This document shows, piece after piece, positions 59,885 through 64,000 of a stretch of DNA of 64,000 bases. Position 1 is the stretch's first letter. Each line of letters starts with the position of its first letter. A program made the translations under genes and the position numbers. The notes under the pieces were generated by a model, which saw only the letters and a program-made list of their open reading frames with translations, ran no database searches and was not told the DNA's origin. This DNA is from Ricordea florida. Taxonomy: Eukaryota > Cnidaria > Anthozoa > Corallimorpharia > Ricordeidae. The DNA is taken from positions 28,092,839 to 28,156,838 of the forward strand of contig OX453281.1 in the NCBI GenBank assembly GCA_949710005.1, read 5' to 3'.

Positions 59885-61072
59885 TTACCGTCTCTTCTTT
59901 TTAAACTGTTCCACAAAATATAGAACCACAGCCATTATCAACAACCATGCGTTCTTTCCCAAAAATCCAATAACCTCACCTGCTGTTTTGAATAGAAAGC
60001 TCACGATTGCACCAACCATTCCTGGTAATATTTCACCTAGTTTTTTACCTATAGTTTTCAAACCATTACCAACACCTTTACCCAATTTGGCTAGACCTTT
60101 GGAAAGATTAGAAACGATAACACCAATTACTACACCAACAGCACTAATAACAGCAAAGACTGTAAAACCATATTTTTTGAAGATAGCCTTCACACGTTCT
60201 TGTAATGGTAGATTTTTAAGTATTTCTTCATTTTTACTCTCCAGATCAGCTATTTGTTCTTGGTTGTAAATAATACTCTTTCTTGTTAGTTCCCTAAATT
60301 TATCAACTTCAGCTTTTAATCTTTCATTACTACGTTCTAACATTGTTAAATTTGACTGTCCCTTCTTATACTTATCTATTTCATCTTTGTATCGATTTAA
60401 TTCACTTTTAAGTTTCCCAACCTCTGTTTTTGCATCAGTCTTCTGTTTAACAGCTGCATCTAAATAGCTTTCACTTTCAGCGATTCTGGTTTGTTGTTTT
60501 TCAATTATAGCTCTCAACTCTTTTCTATCAATTGTAACATATTGTTCTATCTCCTTTTCACCTGTTTCTACAACTGCTCTTAACCCATCTAACGCGTTAT
60601 GTAAATCCTTATTTTCTTCATTTTTTTCATTCAATTGTGACTTTAGCTCATCATTTCTTTTAATCAAGGTTATCGAATCAACCCCCAGAGCCTTTTTTAT
60701 GGTAGGTGGTAAATTATCATTCAATTCACCATCCAGTGTGAATAAATTGTATTTCTTACTTCCTTTTATTTTTAATCGAACTTCCACACGATCATATTCA
60801 TCTAGACCAGCTGTGAATGGAGCTTTAGCAGGATCAACTTCAGGGAATTTACGTTTAATCTCATTCCAAGCATAATCTTGATCTCTAAATTTAGCAACTA
60901 ATAAGGGATCAGTTTCACTAAATGATGTTTCTTCTTCATCATAACCAGGGTAATTTAGGCGAGTGGTTGATGATATTGGATCCATTTCCATATTTTCTCT
61001 ATCAACATCATCGTCTAGATCAGTTGGTTCAAAGTCTGGTATTTCTTTAGGTATATCTCCTCCTTCTGCCAT
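59885..61072 (-). CDS. Long coiled-coil protein with C-terminal membrane segments (element 2), 395 aa
   Basis: I chose MAEGGDIPKE as the start because TTTAAAGATTTCTTACTGA lies about 25 bases upstream and the 405-aa homolog begins MAEY; a 15-codon upstream extension is open but unlikely. Coiled coil about residues 130-290 (RSNERLKAEVDKFRELTRKS). The C-terminal 100 residues (GYTVFAVISAVG-like, then GKGVGNGLKTIGKKLGEILP and AWLLIMAVVLYFVEQ) are almost unchanged from element 1, in contrast to the coil. Confidence 0.6.
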   Translation of the reverse strand: MAEGGDIPKEIPDFEPTDLDDDVDRENMEMDPISSTTRLNYPGYDEEETSFSETDPLLVAKFRDQDYAWNEIKRKFPEVDPAKAPFTAGLDEYDRVEVRLKIKGSKKYNLFTLDGELNDNLPPTIKKALGVDSITLIKRNDELKSQLNEKNEENKDLHNALDGLRAVVETGEKEIEQYVTIDRKELRAIIEKQQTRIAESESYLDAAVKQKTDAKTEVGKLKSELNRYKDEIDKYKKGQSNLTMLERSNERLKAEVDKFRELTRKSIIYNQEQIADLESKNEEILKNLPLQERVKAIFKKYGFTVFAVISAVGVVIGVIVSNLSKGLAKLGKGVGNGLKTIGKKLGEILPGMVGAIVSFLFKTAGEVIGFLGKNAWLLIMAVVLYFVEQFKKKRR

Positions 61073-61105
61073 GATTTTTTTACTAATCAGTAAGAAATCT
61101 TTAAA

Positions 61106-61159
61106 CGTGCAAAGCACGCCGCTGCATAGCAGTAGACCCCTTAGGGCCGCGAAGCAAAC
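61106..61159. repeat. GC-rich palindromic insert before the 395-aa gene
   Basis: CGTGCAAAGCACG, GCTGCATAGCAGT and ACCCCTTAGGGCCGCGAAGC are three hairpin modules in a row. The last is almost identical to 62336-62361. It lies directly upstream of the TTTAAAGAT promoter box, where element 1 has the 84-aa gene and its leader. Confidence 0.75.
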
Positions 61160-61167
61160 ATTTTTTT

Positions 61168-61587
61168 CTAAAAGAATTTACTAGTCATATATCCCAACGC
61201 TAACATACCACCACCTACATATGCCATTTCACCCATCTTTTGATTGTCACTAGGTCTATAATAATCCGCAAAGCGGGGCTCTTTCAGAGTTTCAGAGAAT
61301 TTTGGTTCATGTGTCTGACTATACAATTTCAAAGCTTCATCGGTATTAGAAATATTTTTTGAAGCCTGATATTTATTATCATTTTGTTGAGATTGCCAAT
61401 CAATTAGTTTCTGTCTTTTTTCCTGATATTCAGCATAATCTTTTTGATATTTTTCTAATGCTTTATCGTGTCGTATTCGTTCTGTATCTGTTTTATCACC
61501 TGATAGAGATTTTGCAAGATATGAACCACCAACAAAAGCGGTAGCATTCAATATAGCTCCACCAATCATCATTGCTATTGTTGCCAT
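61168..61587 (-). CDS. Small two-membrane-segment protein (element 2), 139 aa
   Basis: Homolog of 45046-45438, with the same hydrophobic N-terminus (IAMMIGGAILNATAFVGG) and C-terminus (GGGMLALGYMTSKFF). The nine extra residues come from an internal near-duplication (EPKFSETLK, EPRFADYY) around a CCGCAAAGCGGGG hairpin at about 61266. It follows the 72-aa gene as in element 1, but here the gap holds a GC-rich module. Confidence 0.6.
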   Translation of the reverse strand: MATIAMMIGGAILNATAFVGGSYLAKSLSGDKTDTERIRHDKALEKYQKDYAEYQEKRQKLIDWQSQQNDNKYQASKNISNTDEALKLYSQTHEPKFSETLKEPRFADYYRPSDNQKMGEMAYVGGGMLALGYMTSKFF

Positions 61588-61589
61588 GT

Positions 61590-61606
61590 TTCTTCGCTTC
61601 GCTCAG
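61590..61606. repeat. TTCGCTTCGCTC module
   Basis: Its complement contains GCGAAGC. It occupies the short gap between the 139-aa start and the 72-aa stop, which is only two bases in element 1. Confidence 0.6.
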
Positions 61607-61618
61607 GTCTATAAATCC

Positions 61619-61837
61619 TTAATTTGGTAAAATCTTTTGATCCTCTAAATATGTTTTTAGGTACATACTACCAGACAATACAGCTACCCACTTGGCATAA
61701 TTTGTAATACTTGAGGATGGGTCGTTCATAAATGATTCTTTCATAACCTTTTTAGCTACATAACCAACACCAGCTGCTAATCCGATAAGGACTGCAGAAT
61801 CAGTAACAGTTTTCACAAGTTTGTTTTCAGTTGACAT
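61619..61837 (-). CDS. Small membrane protein (element 2), 72 aa
   Basis: MSTENKLVKTVTDSAVLIGL with two hydrophobic stretches, about 89% identical to the protein at 45441-45659. The promoter-like TTTAAAGGTTTCTTACTGA precedes the ATG at about 20-35 bases. Confidence 0.65.
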   Translation of the reverse strand: MSTENKLVKTVTDSAVLIGLAAGVGYVAKKVMKESFMNDPSSSITNYAKWVAVLSGSMYLKTYLEDQKILPN

Positions 61838-61877
61838 AATTTTTACTGTATCAGTAAGAAACCTTTAAATCGCTTAC

Positions 61878-62306
61878 TCATATCATTCCTATTTTTGTAG
61901 TTTGCTGAGGCTGAGGTTGGGTGGGTTGTGGTAAAGAAATATTTGATGTTTTAGGTTCTCTATTTTTATAATATCTCATAAACATGTCAACTGCAGTAAA
62001 TCCTATTCCAACAATGGATAATACAGTTGTAAAAGATAGCTCTGGAATCCAGGCCTTTGTGTTTTCTTTGTCTTCATTGGAATTTTCTTCCTTTTTACTC
62101 TCCGCCTGTTCCCTTTCACGTTTCATTTCCCTGGCTAACGCTTCTTTTGCTTTTTTATTATATTCAGCTAATTTCTTACCAGCTGCGACTTTTTTAGGAT
62201 CTTTCTCTTTCTTTTTAGGAACATTACCTACGGTTTTTTCTTCTTTTGTTGTATCCATTGTAATTTGCTCAACACCTCCGGTTCTTTCTTCTACTTCTTC
62301 AGACAT
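61878..62306 (-). CDS. Basic protein with one membrane segment (element 2), 142 aa
   Basis: The Lys-rich core (KKKEKDPKKVAAGKKLAEYN) and the hydrophobic segment (FTTVLSIVGIGFTAVDMFM) match the 143-aa protein of element 1. The tails differ: the end here is Pro/Gln-rich, and the middle is acidic/Lys-rich where element 1 has the in-frame GC-rich module. TCTAAAGATTTCTTAATGA lies upstream. Confidence 0.55.
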   Translation of the reverse strand: MSEEVEERTGGVEQITMDTTKEEKTVGNVPKKKEKDPKKVAAGKKLAEYNKKAKEALAREMKREREQAESKKEENSNEDKENTKAWIPELSFTTVLSIVGIGFTAVDMFMRYYKNREPKTSNISLPQPTQPQPQQTTKIGMI

Positions 62307-62335
62307 AATTTTTTACATATCATTAAGAAATCTTT

Positions 62336-62361
62336 AGACCCCTTTAGGGCCGCGAAGCAAA
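62336..62361. repeat. GC-rich module ACCCCTTTAGGGCCGCGAAGC
   Basis: Nearly identical (one extra T) to 61134-61158 and related to 57114-57131. It lies upstream of the 142-aa promoter box and next to the 197-aa stop codon. Confidence 0.75.
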
Positions 62362-62372
62362 TCATATCATGC

Positions 62373-62966
62373 TTAGTAGACGGTATCATACCCACCAGCA
62401 GCCTGCTCAGTTTTGTTCAGCGGAGCTGGTTGAGTTTTAGAATCATCAGTATTAGTACTTGAAACTTCTTGTATTCCTTCGAGGCCCTTCGGGTCTTTGT
62501 TTAATTTTATGTGTTTAGCAACCTGGAATAGTCCGCTGGCAAGTGCTGCTAATCTTCCTGCTTTCAATGCTAATAAACCTACAATGTTTGTCAGTTCGCG
62601 ATTAACCAAATCATCATTCTTCAAATCCACACAAAGAGCTTCTATATCATCCAAGGGAACAATGTAAGAAATTACTTGAGAAACTAATTGAAGAGATGAA
62701 TCTACTAATCCACCACTAATTTTCTTACCTAATACCGCCTGATATCGATTATAATATTTTTCAATGTCTTTTACTGATAATTTTTTTATATCACCCAGAC
62801 TAATATCAACCCCCAAATATTCCTTCGTAGTTCCAAGAGATGCGAGAATAGCTAGTGATTCTTGTTTGATTTCAAGTTCCTCACTTCGTTCGGTATCTTT
62901 TACATCACTAATATCGGCGGAGCCGGGCCCGCCTTCCAGGCGGATATAATCTTCAACTTCTGTCAT
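62373..62966 (-). CDS. Conserved helical protein (element 2), 197 aa
   Basis: The core matches the 186-aa protein of element 1 (ELEIKQESLAILASLGTTKE; LVNRELTNIVGLLALKAGRL). The N-terminal RLEGGPGSAD and the C-terminal DPKGLEG are encoded by GC-rich palindromes (62915-62943 and 62476-62495) absent in element 1, again in variable tails. Function unknown. Confidence 0.6.
   Translation of the reverse strand: MTEVEDYIRLEGGPGSADISDVKDTERSEELEIKQESLAILASLGTTKEYLGVDISLGDIKKLSVKDIEKYYNRYQAVLGKKISGGLVDSSLQLVSQVISYIVPLDDIEALCVDLKNDDLVNRELTNIVGLLALKAGRLAALASGLFQVAKHIKLNKDPKGLEGIQEVSSTNTDDSKTQPAPLNKTEQAAGGYDTVY
62476..62495. repeat. In-frame palindrome CCTTCGAGGCCCTTCGGGTC
   Basis: A GC-rich hairpin module translated as DPKGLEG within the 197-aa protein; the element 1 homolog has an AT-rich segment there. 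Confidence 0.6.
62915..62943. repeat. In-frame palindrome near the 197-aa N-terminus
   Basis: CGGCGGAGCCGGGCCCGCC followed by TTCCAGGCGG; it is translated as RLEGGPGSA in the 197-aa protein. Confidence 0.6.
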
Positions 62967-63005
62967 CTTATAATTTTCTAATAATACAAAGATTCTTTTA
63001 AAACG

Positions 63006-63030
63006 GTTTTGCCGACCAGCTACGCTGAAA
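63006..63030. repeat. GC-rich insert GACCAGCTACGC family, copy 2
   Basis: GTTTTGCCGACCAGCTACGC then TGAAAT lies at the ATPase stop codon. It matches the module at 56381-56403 and alters the last residues of the ATPase (ends ISA, where element 1 ends EVI). Confidence 0.6.
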
Positions 63031-63652
63031 TCACCTCAGGGATCTCTAAATAACATTGGAATGGATAACGTAAACACAAACAGAGTCTAGAATATTTTTT
63101 AGTTTTCAGTAGTTGTACAAACTTTTTACTAGTTTCAGGGTCTAAATCACCTCCATAATCTTCGAAAAGCATCTTCATACCTTTTTGTGATGGGTTATGG
63201 AAAGTAACAACACAAGCTACATTTTCACGGAATGGTTTTGCTATCGATGTTAATTGCTGAGTTAGAACCCACATTGATAATCCATGATGCCTTCCAGAGA
63301 ATGCTAAATCAATAAACTTGTTCGATCTTTTCTTCAGATCATTCGAAACAGCACAATCATCTAAAATTATTAGTGTATTTGTTCCAGAGAATAAAGTTTG
63401 ACAATCAGTTAATAACTCATTAATCTCATCAATGTTACTAGCATCTGGTGATAATACATAGAAATGTTTATCTCCTCTAGCAAAATTATGATATGTTTTA
63501 TTTTTAGAATAAGTTGGACATATTAAAACAATGAATTCAAACAATTTTCGAAATGGACCTCGGAGTTGATCTATGATGTACTTTGTCTTTCCACAATTTG
63601 TTGGGCCAGTTATAATGCAGTGAAAAGGAATTTTATCTCGTAATTCTTCCAT
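63020..63652 (-). CDS. Packaging ATPase (element 2), 210 aa
   Basis: Walker A GPTNCGKTKY, Walker B TLIILDDCAV and the sensor segment GRHHGLSMWVLTQQL are intact. It is about 85-90% identical to the element 1 ATPase. It lies next to the capsid gene and is expected to drive DNA packaging. Confidence 0.85.
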   Translation of the reverse strand: MEELRDKIPFHCIITGPTNCGKTKYIIDQLRGPFRKLFEFIVLICPTYSKNKTYHNFARGDKHFYVLSPDASNIDEINELLTDCQTLFSGTNTLIILDDCAVSNDLKKRSNKFIDLAFSGRHHGLSMWVLTQQLTSIAKPFRENVACVVTFHNPSQKGMKMLFEDYGGDLDPETSKKFVQLLKTKKYSRLCLCLRYPFQCYLEIPEVISA

Positions 63653-63664
63653 CTTTTCTTTTAA

Positions 63665-64000
63665 CTAATACATGATTGATCTTAAGTTTGAATTCATAAC
63701 CTCCATTAACGCATCAGCTACAACAAACATGTAACAAGTCATAATACCAGACCCACTAACTTTTCTTTTCATTTCTATTTTTACACCATCTTGTGCGTTG
63801 TTTAAGGCCAGACCCCCTCCATGAATACTATTATCTGGGTTAGTTCTCAAATCTATCCACAGAGCAAACTTATTACCATAAAAATCCTTTTCCTTTACCG
63901 ACTGCCGCCCTTCTGTCGATCCAAAACGTTTCTTTACCGACTCCCATAGGTCTGAAGGTACCATTCCCTTAGAGTAGAAACGATTTGGAACACCATTAAC
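63665..64000 (-). CDS. Probable major capsid protein (element 2), C-terminal part
   Basis: The frame is open to the window edge and reads VNGVPNRFYSKGMVPSDLWE and then FALWIDLRTNPDNSIHGGGL, collinear with the last about 112 residues of the 413-aa protein of element 1. The N-terminal three quarters lie beyond the window. No disruption is seen in the visible part. Confidence 0.75.
   Translation of the reverse strand, partial: VNGVPNRFYSKGMVPSDLWESVKKRFGSTEGRQSVKEKDFYGNKFALWIDLRTNPDNSIHGGGLALNNAQDGVKIEMKRKVSGSGIMTCYMFVVADALMEVMNSNLRSIMY

Larger units (their letters stand above)
55225..64000. mobile_element. Second Polinton-like element (element 2), left part only
   Basis: It has the same gene order as element 1 from the SAP/Cys-His gene to the capsid gene, lacking the 84-aa plus-strand gene. 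Proteins on the minus strand are about 75-90% identical to those of element 1 by eye, while the two plus-strand genes share only their domain pattern. It has many more GC-rich palindromic inserts than element 1. The integrase and polymerase are expected beyond 64000. The left limit is approximate. Confidence 0.8.

Overview
The window is animal DNA, most likely from a cnidarian (an anthozoan-like genome). The evidence is an intron-containing TRAF gene family, decayed CR1/L2-like LINEs, many small inverted-repeat elements and an integrated Polinton/Maverick-type DNA virus family. The species cannot be fixed from the sequence. No bacterial operons, rRNA or CRISPR array is present.

Region 1 (1-13,760) is host sequence. 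It holds the 3' part of an OB-fold, RPA-like gene with a 14-residue tandem repeat and one frameshift. A complete seven-exon TRAF gene follows on the minus strand (5,475-11,750); I reconstructed its exons by splice sites and phase. It encodes a C3HC3D RING, TRAF-type zinc fingers, a coiled coil and a MATH domain. LINE fragments, tRNA-like sequences, microsatellites and small inverted-repeat elements fill the rest. Region 2 (13,760-22,180) has no gene I can support. Region 3 (22,180-37,000) is a mosaic of segmental duplications. It contains two RING-less, zinc-finger-less TRAF-like genes (251 aa each), a TRAF coiled-coil remnant, several tandem repeats, and a 61-bp hairpin insertion whose 8-bp target duplication and empty paralogous site are both visible here. 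37,000-38,721 is AT-rich with no supported gene.

Region 4 (38,722-54,913) is a complete 16.2-kb Polinton-like provirus. It has 496-bp terminal inverted repeats and a GCTTG target-site duplication. It encodes a DDE integrase, a 1,523-aa protein-primed-type family B DNA polymerase, an A32/FtsK-like packaging ATPase, a probable double-jelly-roll capsid protein, a jelly-roll-like minor capsid candidate, a 512-aa conserved structural candidate with a C-terminal membrane anchor, several small membrane or coiled-coil proteins, and a SAP plus Cys/His-repeat protein of the kind seen in giant viruses. Region 5 (about 55,200 to beyond 64,000) is the left part of a second, related element with the same gene order. 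Its capsid-side proteins are very similar to those of element 1, but its left-end plus-strand genes are strongly diverged.

Three signals recur through both elements and look like a virus-own expression system: a T(T/C)TAAAGAT promoter-like box about 20-35 bases before most start codons; GTTAT...ATAAC hairpins right after plus-strand genes; and a GC-rich family of miniature palindromes (often containing GCGAAGC or CCCCTTTGGGG). The palindromes sit in intergenic gaps and also in frame inside coding regions, reminiscent of Rickettsia palindromic elements but here in an AT-rich eukaryotic provirus. I regard that palindrome family, together with the shared promoter and terminator signals, as the most novel content of the window.
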